Positions 15,735 through 25,379 of a DNA stretch of 64,000 bases are shown here, piece by piece. A program made the position numbers and the translations under genes. Origin of the DNA: Bacillus sp. EB01 (GTDB lineage Bacteria; Bacillota; Bacilli; Bacillales; Cytobacillaceae); contig NZ_HG964497.1 of NCBI RefSeq assembly GCF_000613125.1, forward strand, positions 4,084,372 to 4,148,371, in the 5' to 3' direction. The notes below the pieces were generated by a model, which was given only the letters and a program-made list of their open reading frames with translations, had not been told where the DNA came from and did no database searches. Position 1 is the stretch's first letter; every line of letters starts with the position of its first letter.

Positions 15735-16642
15735 TTCATTTTGCGCAATTCGTCTAGGAATTTGTCGAAATATGTCGGGAGAGGTGCTTCAAATTCAAGA
15801 TATTCACCAGTACGTGGATGCTTAAATCCAAGTATTCCCGCATGCAATGCCTGCCCGCCTAGATCGAGGGTTTTCTTAGGTCCGTATTTCGGATCACCAA
15901 CAAGCGGATACCCAATATATTTCATATGGACGCGTATTTGATGGGTCCTTCCCGTTTCCAGCTGACATTCAATAAATGTGAAATCTCCAAGCCTTTCGAG
16001 AACATGGAAATGTGTCACAGCATGTTTCCCGCCATCAACGACAGTCATGCTTTGCCTGTCCCTGGCATCCCTCCCAAGCGGAGCGTCAACCGTCCCATAG
16101 TCGTGCGGAATGGTGCCGTGGACAATTGCTTTATATTTTCTGGTAACTGTTTTTTCAACAAGCTGATTCACCAGGCTCTCATGAGCCATATCGTTTTTTG
16201 CCACCATTAGAAGCCCTGAAGTGTCCTTATCAATCCTGTGGACGATACCAGGCCTAAGAACCCCATTAATGCCCGACAAATCCTTGCAATGATGCATCAA
16301 CCCGTTGACAAGCGTCCCTGTCAAATGTCCTGGCGCAGGATGGACAACCATTCCTTTAGGCTTGTTTACAACAAGAACATCACTATCTTCGAAATAAATA
16401 TCAAAATCCATTGGTTCCGGCACTACATCAAGCTCTTCCGGATCCGGAATCGTTACTTCAATCACGTCATTCAGCGCGCACTTATAATTTGTTTTGACAG
16501 GCTTTTGATTGACAAGTACGTTGCCTTCTTTAATCCAGGCCTGCACCTGGGTCCTTGACCATTCTTCATTAAGGGATGCAACTACCTTATCTATCCTGTC
16601 ACCCTTCTCTTTATCAAGAATGGTGTGTTCCATCTTTTCCAT
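15731..16642 (-). CDS. ylyB: RluD-family 23S rRNA pseudouridine synthase (YlyB)
   Basis: This 303-residue protein has an N-terminal S4 RNA-binding domain (about residues 14-70) and an RluA/RluD pseudouridine synthase domain. The catalytic Asp138 is in HRIDKDTSG. In E. coli, RluD modifies helix 69 of 23S rRNA; the exact target here is not shown by sequence. It overlaps the end of lspA by 29 bases, and its ATG at 16642 has AAGGAG seven bases upstream. Length and position equal B. subtilis ylyB. Confidence 0.95.
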   Translation of the reverse strand: MEKMEHTILDKEKGDRIDKVVASLNEEWSRTQVQAWIKEGNVLVNQKPVKTNYKCALNDVIEVTIPDPEELDVVPEPMDFDIYFEDSDVLVVNKPKGMVVHPAPGHLTGTLVNGLMHHCKDLSGINGVLRPGIVHRIDKDTSGLLMVAKNDMAHESLVNQLVEKTVTRKYKAIVHGTIPHDYGTVDAPLGRDARDRQSMTVVDGGKHAVTHFHVLERLGDFTFIECQLETGRTHQIRVHMKYIGYPLVGDPKYGPKKTLDLGGQALHAGILGFKHPRTGEYLEFEAPLPTYFDKFLDELRKMN

Positions 16643-17108
16643 ACGATTTCTCCTTCTTCATTTCCCGTTCTTCTTTTATCATTTGTATCATCAACAGAAA
16701 TACTCCAATAACAAGTGCGGAATCCGCGATGTTGAATACTGGGAAATTGTAGTTAAATATGAATGTGTGGATGAAATCGACTACTTCCTGCCGGTGCACA
16801 CGATCGATAAAGTTGCCAATCGCCCCTCCCAGCATAAAACCCAGAGAAACACCTAGCAGAGTCTTGCCCTTAGTCTCTTTCTGGATGTAATACACGATTC
16901 CAATGATTACAATGACGGTTATTACATAAAACAGCCACATTTGCCCCTGCAAAATGCCCCAAGCAGCACCCTTGTTGCGGTGTGACGTTATATAAAGGAA
17001 ATCATTTATAACCGGAATGCTATCTCCTATATTCATATATTTCACAATCAGCCATTTCGTAATTTGGTCCAGTAGGATAATAAAAGCCGCAATTAAGTAA
17101 TAAAGCAC
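16614..17108 (-). CDS. lspA: Lipoprotein signal peptidase (signal peptidase II)
   Basis: LspA (164 residues) cleaves signal peptides of diacylglyceryl-modified prolipoproteins in the membrane. The two catalytic aspartates are Asp102 (GNFIDRV) and Asp129 (FNIADSA), and four transmembrane segments are apparent. I chose the GTG at 17108: it gives MLYYLIAAF, matching the MLYY start of B. subtilis LspA, and has GGAGGG eight bases upstream. An ATG at 17126 would place its own codons over that site. The C-terminal tail is highly charged. Confidence 0.96.
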   Translation of the reverse strand: MLYYLIAAFIILLDQITKWLIVKYMNIGDSIPVINDFLYITSHRNKGAAWGILQGQMWLFYVITVIVIIGIVYYIQKETKGKTLLGVSLGFMLGGAIGNFIDRVHRQEVVDFIHTFIFNYNFPVFNIADSALVIGVFLLMIQMIKEEREMKKEKSYGKDGTHHS

Positions 17109-17247
17109 CAAATAAACCCTCCACATCTTCTCGATGACTTCTAATGCATTTTAGCACAAACATGCAATGCTGCACAAAAATAATTGGATTTTCTAAATAG
17201 GTACTTATTAAATTCGAGAAAACATGACCCTTTTTAGCAAATAATGT

Positions 17248-17254
17248 TGTCGAA
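17248..17254 (+). promoter_or_regulatory. Possible Spo0A box upstream of the NlpC-like gene
   Basis: TGTCGAA matches the core Spo0A-box heptamer about 90 bp before the start of the NlpC/P60-like gene. One heptamer is weak evidence, and no convincing promoter hexamer pair is placed around it. Confidence 0.25.
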
Positions 17255-17344
17255 CAGTTCTTTATAAAAAGTTGAAACGAAATATGATTCCTCTTCGACT
17301 ATTGTGTTGTGTCAAACAAATTCACTTAATTGGGGGTCATCAAA

Positions 17345-17833
17345 ATGGCAGTACGGTTTCAAGTTTCAAAGGGGTTAATAGTATGGGGAGTAATTTTGGC
17401 GTTGGTTGTTTCTATGTTTGCAGTTCCATTCACCAAGAAGGCGGAGGCATCAGTATCCTGGGGGCAGGAAGTTACCGAAGTTGCGAAGCGGTATATCGGA
17501 ACACCATATAAATGGGGCGGTACAACACCTAAAGGCTTTGATGCTTCAGGCTACACTCAATTCGTTTATAAAAAGTCTGCTGCAAAAATCAGTCTGCCTC
17601 GTACTTCAAAAGATCAATATAAGATTGGCAAAGCTGTAGCGAAGAAAAATCTTAAAGAAGGCGATCTTGTATTCTTCAACACGGATGGCAAAGGCGTATC
17701 ATTTGTTGGTATCTATCTAGGCAAAAACAAATTTATCGCCGTTACTGTAAGCAAAGGGGTTTCCATCCAATCCATGGATTCAAAGTATTGGAAGGACCGC
17801 TATGTCGGGGCAAAGAGAGTCTTAAAGCAATAA
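17345..17833 (+). CDS. NlpC/P60-fold protein with all catalytic residues replaced
   Basis: A 162-residue secreted protein: a short positively charged N-terminus, a hydrophobic segment (about residues 10-28), a probable cleavage site near AEA-S, then one NlpC/P60 domain. The fold motifs are clear (YIGTPYKWGGTTPKGFDxSGYTQFVY and FVGIYLG). However, the catalytic Cys is Ala67 (GFDASGY; codon GCT), the catalytic His is Phe120 (SFVGIYLG), and the usual third-residue His is Ala132 (FIAVT). The protein should therefore not hydrolyse peptidoglycan peptides but may still bind them. I chose the ATG at 17345, nine bases after a GGGGG ribosome-binding site; a TTG at 17330 is unlikely. It is alone on the plus strand between lspA and ileS, where B. 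subtilis has ylyA. Confidence 0.9.
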   Translation: MAVRFQVSKGLIVWGVILALVVSMFAVPFTKKAEASVSWGQEVTEVAKRYIGTPYKWGGTTPKGFDASGYTQFVYKKSAAKISLPRTSKDQYKIGKAVAKKNLKEGDLVFFNTDGKGVSFVGIYLGKNKFIAVTVSKGVSIQSMDSKYWKDRYVGAKRVLKQ

Positions 17834-17851
17834 CCCTAATACACTTTGAAC

Positions 17852-17943
17852 GGATTTAAAGGTTTGGTCCGATAGTTCGCCCCTATTGGCCATAACCTTT
17901 TAAATCGGAGCCTTGTCCTGTAGCCCATTCCTATAGGGCAAGG
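17852..17943. other. Tandem structured hairpins after the NlpC-like gene
   Basis: Two large imperfect hairpins lie back to back. In the first, GATTTAAAGGTT (17853-17864) pairs with AACCTTTTAAATC (17894-17906), with an inner TGGTCC/GGCCA and GATAG/CTAT extension. In the second, CCTTGTCCTGTAG pairs with CTATAGGGCAAGG (about 17911-17943). Neither has a long T tract, so a simple terminator is not certain. It could be the 3' end of the NlpC-like transcript or a small structured RNA. Confidence 0.5.
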
Positions 17944-17984
17944 TTTCCTATATACAAGTACATTCGGGCTTCTTTTTTCCAAAA

Positions 17985-18020
17985 GAAAAGCCCAGAACAC
18001 AAATGTGCTCTGGGACCTTT
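17985..18020 (-). terminator. ileS terminator
   Basis: CCCAGAACACA (17991-18001) pairs with TGTGCTCTGGG (18004-18014). On the minus strand it is followed by CTTTTCTTTT. It lies 24 bases after the ileS stop and also has T residues on the plus-strand side, so it may be bidirectional. Confidence 0.88.
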
Positions 18021-18043
18021 TTCATAGGTGAAAATTAAGTTTC

Positions 18044-20824
18044 TTATTCTTGTGAACCCTCGTTAGAGTAGGATTCCTTTACAACACTAGCGCAACGCGG
18101 GCATAGTGTAGGATGATCAGGATCCTCGCCAACCTCTGGGGTAACAACCCAGCAGCGTTCACAAGTTTCGCCTTCAGCTTTAGTTACAACTAGTGCGGCA
18201 TGCTCAAGCTTAATTGCATTCTCAGGCGCTTGGTCATACGTACCGGCGACTTCGAATCCGGATACAATAAACAGCTGCTTAACATCCTCATCAATCGAAT
18301 CGAGCAAAGCCTGGCTTTTTTCATTAACATATAAAGTCACTTTCGCAGTCAGGGACTTGCCGATGACTTTTTCATTACGCGCTTCTTCCAATGCTTTTAA
18401 AACATCGTCACGAAGCTTCATGAATGAAGTCCACTTTTCTTCTAGTTTTTCCCCATTAGCCATCTCTTTATGTTCCGGCATATCTGTCAACTGTACGCTT
18501 TCTTCCTCGACTCCAGGGATAAAGCCCCATACCTCGTCGGCAGTATGCGAAAGAATTGGTGATACAAGCTTAGTCAGCGAAACAAGTGATTCATACAGGA
18601 CAGTCTGGATAGCCCGGCGTTCCTTATTGTCAACTGCTTCAATGTAGAGAACATCTTTTGCAAAATCGAGATAGAATGCACTTAAATCCAGCGTACAGAA
18701 ATTATTTACTGCATGGTAGATAACAGAATACTCATAGCGTTCATAAGAATCCCTTACCTGTTTAATCAGCTTGTTCAGCTTAACAAGCATGAACTGGTCA
18801 ACCTCACGCAATTCTTCATACGGTACCGAATCTGTTGCGGGATTGAAATCAGCAAGGTTTCCGAGCAAGAATCTGAACGTATTCCGGATTTTGCGATAAA
18901 CCTCTGATACCTGTTTCAGGATGGCATCGGATACACGGACATCCGACTGGTAGTCTACTGATGATACCCACAGGCGGAGAATGTCTGCACCCATCTGGTC
19001 CATTACCTTCGCTGGCACCACTACATTGCCCAGTGACTTACTCATTTTCCTGCCTTCACCATCAAGGGTAAAGCCATGGCTTAGCACTCCCTTATATGGA
19101 GCCTTTCCTGTCACTGCTACTGCAGTTGATAAAGAAGAGTTAAACCAGCCGCGATATTGGTCAGAGCCTTCCAGGTAGAGGTCTGCAGGACGCTGCAGGT
19201 CTTCTCTTTCTTCCAGTACTGCCTGGTGGGAAGAGCCGGAATCAAACCAGACATCCATGATATCCGATTCTTTCGTGAACTTGCCATTTGGCGACGCAGG
19301 GTGTGTAAACCCTTCTGGAAGCAGATCGTTTGCTTCTCTTTCAAACCAAATATTTGAGCCATGTTCACGGAACAAGTTTGAAACATGTTCAATCGTTTCA
19401 TCAGTGATGATTGGCTCGCCGTTTTCACCATAGAACACCGGGATTGGCACACCCCAGACACGCTGGCGGGAAATACACCAGTCCCCACGGTCACGGACCA
19501 TGTTGAACAGGCGGGTTTCACCCCAAGCCGGTACCCATTTCGTTTCCTTGATTGCCTCAAGCAAATCATCGCGGAAATCCTTGATGGAGGCAAACCATTG
19601 GGCTGTTGCCCGGAAAATAACCGGCTTCTTCGTCCTCCAGTCATGTGGATAAGAGTGAGTGATGAATGAAAGTTTAAGCAGGGCGCCTGATTCTTTAAGA
19701 GCCTCTGTAATTGGCTTATTAGCTGTGTCATAAAATAGACCTTCAAAGCCTTCAGCTTCTTTTGTCATAACACCTTTATCATCAACAGGACTTAGGACAT
19801 CGAGGCCATATTTCTGGCCGACCTGGAAGTCGTCTTCCCCGTGGCCAGGAGCGGTATGGACACACCCGGTACCAGCATCTGTCGTTACATGCTCCCCAAG
19901 CATAACCAACGAATCACGTCCGTAAAGCGGGTGGGCAGCGACAACATATTCAAGATCGCTTCCTTTAACCTTCTTGGTCACTTCCCATGATTCCCAGCCA
20001 ATTTCTGTCGCGACTGCTTCTAGTAGTGCTTCAGCAACAAGATAGCTGCCGCCGCCTGCAGTAACTACAACATAAGTTAATTCAGGATGGACTGAGATTC
20101 CCAGGTTAGCAGGAATAGTCCAAGGTGTTGTTGTCCAGATGACAATGCTAGTGTCCGTATCCAATACGCCCTTTCCATCCTTTACCTTAAACCCAACATA
20201 AATCGATGGAGATTTCTTGTCCTTATATTCAATTTCAGCTTCCGCAAGGGCAGATTCACTGGAAGGAGACCAGTAAACAGGCTTAAGGCCTTTATAGATA
20301 TAGCCCTTTTTAGCCATTTCTCCAAATACCCTGATTTGCTGTGCTTCATAAGCTGGCTTAAGCGTGATATAAGGGTTTTCCCAGTCACCCCGGACTCCGA
20401 GCCGTTTGAATTGTTTTCTCTGGCTGTCGATTTGCTCCAGAGCATATTCCGTACAAAGCTTACGGAACTCGGCAATCGTCATTTCCTTGCGCTTAACACC
20501 TTTATTGGTCAGTGCCTGCTCGATAGGAAGGCCGTGTGTATCCCACCCAGGTACATAAGGTGCATTATAGCCGGTCATGGATTTGTGGCGGACAATGATG
20601 TCCTTCAGGATTTTATTGAGCGCATGCCCAATATGGATATCACCATTGGCATACGGAGGGCCGTCATGCAATACATACATTGGGCGGCCTTTTGTCCGTT
20701 CCTGTACCTTGGCGTAGATGTTCATTTCATTCCACTTTTGCTGAATTTCTGGTTCCCGCTTTGGAAGGTTTCCGCGCATCGGAAAATCCGTCTTCGGCAT
20801 TAACAACGTGTCTTTGTAATCCAT
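18044..20824 (-). CDS. ileS: Isoleucyl-tRNA synthetase
   Basis: IleS (926 residues) is a class I synthetase that charges tRNA-Ile and edits Val-tRNA-Ile. The HIGH motif is at residues 64-67 ([10 protein letters not shown]), KMSKS is present in [10 protein letters not shown], the CP1 editing domain lies between them, and a C-terminal zinc finger has CERCW and CPRCA cysteine pairs. This is the eubacterial IleS1 type. The ATG at 20824 has GGGAGG upstream. Expression is controlled by the T-box leader described separately. Confidence 0.98.
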   Translation of the reverse strand: MDYKDTLLMPKTDFPMRGNLPKREPEIQQKWNEMNIYAKVQERTKGRPMYVLHDGPPYANGDIHIGHALNKILKDIIVRHKSMTGYNAPYVPGWDTHGLPIEQALTNKGVKRKEMTIAEFRKLCTEYALEQIDSQRKQFKRLGVRGDWENPYITLKPAYEAQQIRVFGEMAKKGYIYKGLKPVYWSPSSESALAEAEIEYKDKKSPSIYVGFKVKDGKGVLDTDTSIVIWTTTPWTIPANLGISVHPELTYVVVTAGGGSYLVAEALLEAVATEIGWESWEVTKKVKGSDLEYVVAAHPLYGRDSLVMLGEHVTTDAGTGCVHTAPGHGEDDFQVGQKYGLDVLSPVDDKGVMTKEAEGFEGLFYDTANKPITEALKESGALLKLSFITHSYPHDWRTKKPVIFRATAQWFASIKDFRDDLLEAIKETKWVPAWGETRLFNMVRDRGDWCISRQRVWGVPIPVFYGENGEPIITDETIEHVSNLFREHGSNIWFEREANDLLPEGFTHPASPNGKFTKESDIMDVWFDSGSSHQAVLEEREDLQRPADLYLEGSDQYRGWFNSSLSTAVAVTGKAPYKGVLSHGFTLDGEGRKMSKSLGNVVVPAKVMDQMGADILRLWVSSVDYQSDVRVSDAILKQVSEVYRKIRNTFRFLLGNLADFNPATDSVPYEELREVDQFMLVKLNKLIKQVRDSYERYEYSVIYHAVNNFCTLDLSAFYLDFAKDVLYIEAVDNKERRAIQTVLYESLVSLTKLVSPILSHTADEVWGFIPGVEEESVQLTDMPEHKEMANGEKLEEKWTSFMKLRDDVLKALEEARNEKVIGKSLTAKVTLYVNEKSQALLDSIDEDVKQLFIVSGFEVAGTYDQAPENAIKLEHAALVVTKAEGETCERCWVVTPEVGEDPDHPTLCPRCASVVKESYSNEGSQE

Positions 20825-20884
20825 TTCCTTTTCCTCCCGAAAATTGCTTCAAACTTTAGATTGGCTGTGGCCGCTTTTACGTCT

Positions 20885-21163
20885 CTCGAAAAAACAAAAA
20901 ACCTCCCCATCCCAAATAGGGACGAGAAGGTTTGTATACTCCCGCGGTACCACCCTGATAGACAGTTCAAAACTGTCCGCTCAAACATCCGTAACGTGGA
21001 TGTGACGCCTGTGCTTAGTCAGCAGATGCTTTTCGGCACGGGGCTCCAGGGTGATATTCAATTATTCCTGCTTTTACCGGGCTTCCACCATACCCGGCTC
21101 TCTGGAAAAAGCTGATGAATAATTTACTGTCCCTGTCATTGCCTGTTAAAGTTTACTTTTATT
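20885..21163 (-). ncRNA. T-box leader (isoleucine) controlling ileS
   Basis: The T-box signature AGGGTGGTACCGCG is on the minus strand at 20943-20956. It is followed by a terminator hairpin with arms ACCTTCTCGTCCC and GGGATGGGGAGGT and a T run (about 20890-20932). A specifier loop GAATATCACC offers the Ile codon ATC at 21053-21055. Uncharged tRNA-Ile pairing with the specifier and T-box bulge is expected to stabilise the antiterminator and let transcription reach ileS. Confidence 0.95.
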
Positions 21164-21169
21164 CTAAAA

Positions 21170-21198
21170 ATTATATGCGAAACGCTGGTAAACGTCAA
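21170..21198 (-). promoter_or_regulatory. ileS SigmaA promoter
   Basis: TTGACG (minus strand of 21193-21198), a 17-bp spacer and a perfect TATAAT (21170-21175) lie at the 3' end of divIVA. The -35 box overlaps the divIVA stop codon. The expected start near 21163 places the entire T-box in the transcript. Confidence 0.88.
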
Positions 21199-21710
21199 GC
21201 GAGCGAGTCTTCTTCCTGGCTTGATTTCAATTCGGCAGCATCGACCTTATAATCCAGGAGGTGATCCCAATCGTCGTTATTGATCATATCAAGCTGTGCT
21301 TCAATCAACATTTTGAAGCGGGTCCTGAATACTTTTGACTGCTTTTTCAAATCCTCAATTTCAAGGGCAATCTTGCGTGCTTTTGACAGCGATTCATTAA
21401 CAATCCTGTCTGCATTCTTTTCGGCTTCCTTAATGATTAGCTTTGCTTCCTTCTGGGCTATGCGTTTAACTTCCTCAGCTGCTTCCTGAGCGATGATAAT
21501 CGATTTGTTTAGAGTTTCCTCGATATTGGTAAAATGACCAAGCCTGTCATTCATATCATTCAGTCGTTCTTCCAGGTCCTTCTTCTCCCTGAGGATCAGT
21601 TCATAATCCTTGATTACCTGATCGAGGAATTCATTTACTTCATCCTCATCGTATCCCCGGAACCCTTTATTGAATTCCTTATTGTGAATATCTAACGGCG
21701 TTAATGGCAT
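21195..21710 (-). CDS. divIVA: Cell division initiation / polar scaffold protein DivIVA
   Basis: DivIVA (171 residues) is a coiled-coil protein that binds negatively curved membrane at septa and poles and positions MinJ/MinCD and sporulation proteins. The conserved N-terminal membrane-binding segment MPLTPLDIHNKEFNKGFRGY carries the Phe-Arg-Gly-Tyr motif. Long heptad-rich coiled coils follow to about residue 150, with an acidic tail. It closes the ylm gene block. A good GGGAGGTGG ribosome-binding site precedes the ATG. Confidence 0.97.
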   Translation of the reverse strand: MPLTPLDIHNKEFNKGFRGYDEDEVNEFLDQVIKDYELILREKKDLEERLNDMNDRLGHFTNIEETLNKSIIIAQEAAEEVKRIAQKEAKLIIKEAEKNADRIVNESLSKARKIALEIEDLKKQSKVFRTRFKMLIEAQLDMINNDDWDHLLDYKVDAAELKSSQEEDSLA

Positions 21711-21790
21711 GACGCCACCTCCCTAATTGAATTCTTTATCTGCCAGTCCGGCGCCTGAGCCCGTTACGAGCTATATGTACTATTTTGTTA

Positions 21791-21797
21791 TTCGACA
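21791..21797 (-). promoter_or_regulatory. Possible Spo0A box upstream of divIVA
   Basis: TGTCGAA on the minus strand, about 80 bp before the divIVA start, lies beside a weak SigmaA-like pair (CTGTCG, 17 bp, TATAGC). A single heptamer match, so low confidence. Confidence 0.22.
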
Positions 21798-21829
21798 GAA
21801 ACAGGCATTTTCCTTCATAATTTTAAAGA

Positions 21830-22603
21830 TTATTTTTGTTTCCCCACTGTTATTCGCCATTTATCTTTCTTCGTCTTACCTTCAATAGACTGGATTTTCA
21901 CTCTGCCATATCCGCGGACTGAAATCATGTCGCCTTCCCCACACTCAAAAGCCGAGTTTTCTGTTACAGCCCAATTCACCTTGGCTACGCCCTGCTGAAT
22001 CAAAAGCTGGGCCTTTTGCCTGGAAATATGATGAATTGCCGCAAGAACAGCATCAAGTCTTAATGAACTGATGGTGGTCGTTTCTTCTGACCACGTTTCG
22101 GCAGGCATGATAGCTTCAGTCATCTTAACTTCTGAAAGGCTGACCGAAGCCCGGCCAACTGATTCAAGCTGGCTCATAACATAGTGCGATACCTCAGACG
22201 CGCAAAGAAATTGGACCTTATTGCCATCAGCAAGGATATCGCCAAATTTTTCACGTTTCAGCCCGAGTGACATTAAGCTTCCCAGAACCTGAGGATGTTC
22301 TATTGTTACAAATTTTGAAGCGTATTTGATTTCAATTAATCTGATTTGATAATCCTCCGGGCTGCTGGAGGCATAATCGGGAAGCAATAATGCTCTCTTT
22401 CTTTCTGCATAATCAGGGCCACCGTACAGTTCTACACGGATATCATGGTTATCCCCAATTAAGGATTTCAGGATATGCTGCTCTCTTGGGTCAAGAAAAT
22501 CAGTAAGCCTGGGAGCATACGAATTCTCGACTGTGTCCTTCCAATTAAGGACCTGATCGATAAATTCACGTTCTTGAGGTCTGAAATGCTGATAAATATT
22601 CAT
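21830..22603 (-). CDS. ylmH: S4-domain RNA-binding protein YlmH (ribosome quality control associated)
   Basis: YlmH (257 residues, the B. subtilis length) has an N-terminal region of about 180 residues and a C-terminal S4 RNA-binding domain (about 183-245; ISSLRLDAVLAAIHHISRQKAQLLIQQG). B. subtilis YlmH binds stalled 50S-peptidyl-tRNA complexes and can support alanine tailing alongside RqcH/RqcP, so it links functionally to rqcH in this window. I chose the ATG at 22603, seven bases after AAGGAG, over a longer frame from 22666 that runs back through the ylmG terminator. Confidence 0.96.
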   Translation of the reverse strand: MNIYQHFRPQEREFIDQVLNWKDTVENSYAPRLTDFLDPREQHILKSLIGDNHDIRVELYGGPDYAERKRALLLPDYASSSPEDYQIRLIEIKYASKFVTIEHPQVLGSLMSLGLKREKFGDILADGNKVQFLCASEVSHYVMSQLESVGRASVSLSEVKMTEAIMPAETWSEETTTISSLRLDAVLAAIHHISRQKAQLLIQQGVAKVNWAVTENSAFECGEGDMISVRGYGRVKIQSIEGKTKKDKWRITVGKQK

Positions 22604-22631
22604 TTGAGACTCCTTATGTAGTAAACCTGCA

Positions 22632-22662
22632 ATTAAAAAGGACTGGCTCTTTTGAAGCCAGT
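22632..22662 (-). terminator. Terminator after ylmG
   Basis: ACTGGCT (22642-22648) pairs with AGCCAGT (22656-22662), and on the minus strand it is followed by CCTTTTTAA. It lies 14 bases after the ylmG stop and before ylmH, so ylmH is expressed by read-through or from another promoter. Confidence 0.75.
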
Positions 22663-22675
22663 GCACTTTGCGTTT

Positions 22676-22948
22676 TTAAAAATTCCTAATTAACCAATCG
22701 AACACACTGTCCAATCCTGATTGAGCCAGCCTAAGCGTAATGATTGCGACAATCGGTGAAATATCGATCATGCCCAGCGGCGGAATGAACCTCCTGAAAG
22801 GCTCTAGGTACGGTTCACAAATCCTCGTCAGGAATTGGCCAATTGCTGACTCTCGCGCATTTGGGAACCATGAAAGCAAAATATATATAATCAAAGCCCA
22901 ATAGTAGAGCCCGATTACTTGTATAAGAATAGCTGATACAAACTCCAT
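22676..22948 (-). CDS. ylmG: YggT-family membrane protein YlmG
   Basis: A 90-residue protein with two hydrophobic segments (about residues 4-27 and 62-84), separated by the conserved loop [30 protein letters not shown] cut by family-typical prolines. YggT proteins are found beside sepF in many Gram-positives and are linked to division and osmotic stress; the molecular role is not established. Its ATG has AAGGAG upstream and it follows sepF by 7 bases. Confidence 0.95.
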   Translation of the reverse strand: MEFVSAILIQVIGLYYWALIIYILLSWFPNARESAIGQFLTRICEPYLEPFRRFIPPLGMIDISPIVAIITLRLAQSGLDSVFDWLIRNF

Positions 22949-22955
22949 TTACTCC

Positions 22956-23393
22956 TTACCACCTCGAATCTTGAAAGTCACTTTCTTGCATCAACTCGGA
23001 AATATTGCCAGAAACCTCAACATTGTCCGGAGTACAAAGGAAAATGCTTAATCCAATCTTTTGAATGTCACCACCTATAGCATATACTGTTCCGCTAAGG
23101 AAATCGACAATCCTCTTCGCCTGATCATGCTCAATCCTTTGAAGGTTGACAACTACTGCACGCCTATTCTTCAAATGATCGGCAATTTCCTGCGCTTCGG
23201 AATACATTCTTGGCTCAATCAAAACAACTTTAGAAGACTTCTGCACGCTCTGAAGAGAGACGACATTCTGTGTCTTCACAGCAGTCTGCTGCTTCTGGGG
23301 CCTCAACGGTTCAGGCTCTTCAATGTAATCCTCTTCCTCGTCGTATTGGTCATCCAATAAAAAGAATGTCTTGAATTTTGATTTAATGCTCAT
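22956..23393 (-). CDS. sepF: Cell division protein SepF
   Basis: SepF (145 residues) polymerises into rings that bundle FtsZ filaments and anchors them by an N-terminal amphipathic helix ([13 protein letters not shown]). A variable acidic linker (about 16-60) precedes the conserved SepF core with [20 protein letters not shown] and the GxIxKIG region. It overlaps the end of ylmE by 11 bases, so coupling is likely. Position between ylmE and ylmG is the standard Firmicute order. Confidence 0.97.
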   Translation of the reverse strand: MSIKSKFKTFFLLDDQYDEEEDYIEEPEPLRPQKQQTAVKTQNVVSLQSVQKSSKVVLIEPRMYSEAQEIADHLKNRRAVVVNLQRIEHDQAKRIVDFLSGTVYAIGGDIQKIGLSIFLCTPDNVEVSGNISELMQESDFQDSRW

Positions 23394-24084
23394 TTACCTG
23401 CACCTCCGTATCGTTTTTCCCCACTAGCGCTGTCCCAATCCGGATCATTGTAGCCCCTTCTTCAACAGCAAGTTCAAAATCATTTGACATCCCCATCGAT
23501 AATTCCCTGCAAGGCGCGTACGGGAGACCCATTTCCTGGATGCGGTTCCTCAATACTCGCAGACTCCTAAAACATGTTCTCAGTACTTCTTCGTCATCCG
23601 TAAACGGGGCCATCGTCATCAGTCCATCAACGACAATATTCTCAAAGCGGCCAAGCTCCGAAATGAAGTCAATTGCGGCTTCAGGACTTAGACCGTGTTT
23701 GCTCTCTTCGCCAGAAACATTTACCTGCACGAGGCATTTAACAGGGCCATTCGCTCGCTTATTGATTTCTTCGGCCAAAGATAGCCTGTCCAGTGAGTGG
23801 ATATAATCCGCTTTTCCGATGACAGCCTTGACCTTTCTCGTTTGCAGTGTGCCAATAAAATGAAATGCCGCCCTGCCTTCAAGGTGTTCCCATTTGGCAA
23901 GAAGCCCGTCATCGCGGTTTTCACCGATATCTGTAAGTCCCGCTTTTACTGCTTCAATTGCTCTCTCTATACTGACATATTTAGTTACAGCAATAATCCT
24001 AATTTCCCCTGGGTCCCTTTCAGCCCTTTGGCAAGCATCTTTTACTCTTGTCTGAATTTCCCTGAGGTTTTTAGCTACTTCCAT
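23383..24084 (-). CDS. ylmE: YggS-family pyridoxal phosphate homeostasis protein YlmE
   Basis: This 233-residue protein of the alanine-racemase-like barrel fold binds PLP through Lys35 (IIAVTKYVS). It carries the family motifs [12 protein letters not shown] and [10 protein letters not shown]. The family (YggS/PLPBP) buffers PLP and affects amino- and keto-acid pools; it is not known to be an enzyme. The start overlaps the ylmD stop as TAATG. Confidence 0.95.
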   Translation of the reverse strand: MEVAKNLREIQTRVKDACQRAERDPGEIRIIAVTKYVSIERAIEAVKAGLTDIGENRDDGLLAKWEHLEGRAAFHFIGTLQTRKVKAVIGKADYIHSLDRLSLAEEINKRANGPVKCLVQVNVSGEESKHGLSPEAAIDFISELGRFENIVVDGLMTMAPFTDDEEVLRTCFRSLRVLRNRIQEMGLPYAPCRELSMGMSNDFELAVEEGATMIRIGTALVGKNDTEVQVNEH

Positions 24085-24911
24085 TACTTCTTGGCACCCT
24101 CTCTCCAGCCTATGAATCCAACCATCCTCCCAGTCTTGCCTAAATCCCGGCGATGAGAGAAAAAGCTTCCCGAATCACAGCTGGAACAATAATTACTGAT
24201 TGTTATGTTCTCTTCCGGTATGCCGCTCTCAAGGAGAAGCTGCCGGTTCATCTCTTTCAAGTCTAAGCTATATTGGCCTGTCCTAATCTGATTATATGGC
24301 TTTTTTTCGACATGTTCCAGTCTCTTCTTTACAAAAGATAAAACATAATCATCTACAATATAACATTTTTCGCAAATAGATGGGCCAATAGCAGCCAGAA
24401 TGTCTGAGGGTTTAATTCCCTCAGCCTTCCATGCCTTCACCATTTCCGGCCCTATCCCCGATACTGTCCCTTTCCATCCGGCATGGGCGACGCCGGCCAT
24501 CTTGAATTCCGGAGCAATGAAATAAATCGGAATGCAATCAGCAAAGCAGAGTGAAAGCAATAGGCCGGTTTCATCTGTATAAAATCCATCAGTATCCTTG
24601 ACAGAACTGGTATATTCACTTGCGCCTTTTCCCATGTGGGAACGGGCAGCCTTTACTATATTGGCGCCATGAGTTTGTTCCGCGCAAACCCATGTTTCAA
24701 GAGGAAAGCCTACATTATTAGCAATGATTTTCCTGTTTTTGACTACACAATCCTGATCATCGCCAACATGGTAGCCAGTATTCAGACTTATAAAAGGCGA
24801 TTGGCTTACACCGCCATTTTTTGAAGAAAAGCCAGCAACGAGGCCAGGAAACTTTTCCATCCATTCTTCTAAAACAAAAACCGTTCCTTCTTTGGAGATA
24901 AATGGTTCCAT
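24084..24911 (-). CDS. ylmD: YfiH/PgeF-family purine nucleoside phosphorylase / laccase-like protein YlmD
   Basis: This 275-residue protein has the metal-binding triad of the DUF152/YfiH family: His81 (AEQTHGAN), Cys126 (CFADCIP) and His143 (VAHAGWKGT). Members have been reported as polyphenol oxidases and purine nucleoside phosphorylases, and as PgeF in peptidoglycan editing; which activity applies here cannot be told. It lies between ylmC and ylmE and is coupled to ylmE. Confidence 0.94.
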   Translation of the reverse strand: MEPFISKEGTVFVLEEWMEKFPGLVAGFSSKNGGVSQSPFISLNTGYHVGDDQDCVVKNRKIIANNVGFPLETWVCAEQTHGANIVKAARSHMGKGASEYTSSVKDTDGFYTDETGLLLSLCFADCIPIYFIAPEFKMAGVAHAGWKGTVSGIGPEMVKAWKAEGIKPSDILAAIGPSICEKCYIVDDYVLSFVKKRLEHVEKKPYNQIRTGQYSLDLKEMNRQLLLESGIPEENITISNYCSSCDSGSFFSHRRDLGKTGRMVGFIGWREGAKK

Positions 24912-24972
24912 GGTGGCTCCCTTGTTTTTTCTCTAGTGTATCACAAGGGAGCTTTTTGCGGAACTGCAGAAC

Positions 24973-25251
24973 TCAACTAACGGTGTTTTCTTCCTCTTGT
25001 ACAGACTTTTGACTTAACCCCGCTGTCCTGACCAAAATAACATCCTCTCCAATTTTCAATATATTCGGCCAGGGAATAATCATATCTTCATCCTTCCCGA
25101 AAAGCCCCAATACTTTGCCCGTTCCTCCTATCACAACAGATTGGATCTTACCGGAAGCCAGGTTGATATCTATATCTGTGATATTGCCAAGCTTCTTTCC
25201 ATCAGCAACATTGATGACATCCTTCATCTGAAAATCTGATATACGAATCAT
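24973..25251 (-). CDS. ylmC: PRC-barrel protein, YlmC/YmxH family
   Basis: A 92-residue PRC-barrel protein with the typical MIRISDFQMKDVINVADGKK start and GNITDIDINLASGKI strand pair. The C-terminal extension (about residues 79-92) is acidic. The family is widespread in spore-formers and of unknown function. I chose the ATG at 25251, with GGAGTGGG upstream; the open frame extends to 25410 but the upstream residues do not belong to the family. The B. subtilis ylmA gene that would precede it is missing and replaced by repeats. Confidence 0.92.
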   Translation of the reverse strand: MIRISDFQMKDVINVADGKKLGNITDIDINLASGKIQSVVIGGTGKVLGLFGKDEDMIIPWPNILKIGEDVILVRTAGLSQKSVQEEENTVS

Positions 25252-25379
25252 CTTTACCCACTCCTGTCCTGTTCTATTAAGAATATATGTGCAATGGGCT
25301 CGTCTATTGAGGGATTTAAATAAAAAGATGAAATTTATACTATATCGGGTCAACTGAAGTTTTTGGCTGTTTTGCTTTA

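Noticed and set aside
17345-17833. Calling the NlpC-like gene a pseudogene
   Set aside because: The frame is complete with a start, ribosome-binding site, signal peptide and full-length domain. Only the active-site residues are changed, so it is listed as a coding gene with an unusual active site.
19117-19746. 209-codon minus-strand open frame inside ileS
   Set aside because: It is an out-of-frame shadow of ileS, which has intact HIGH and KMSKS motifs in the main frame.
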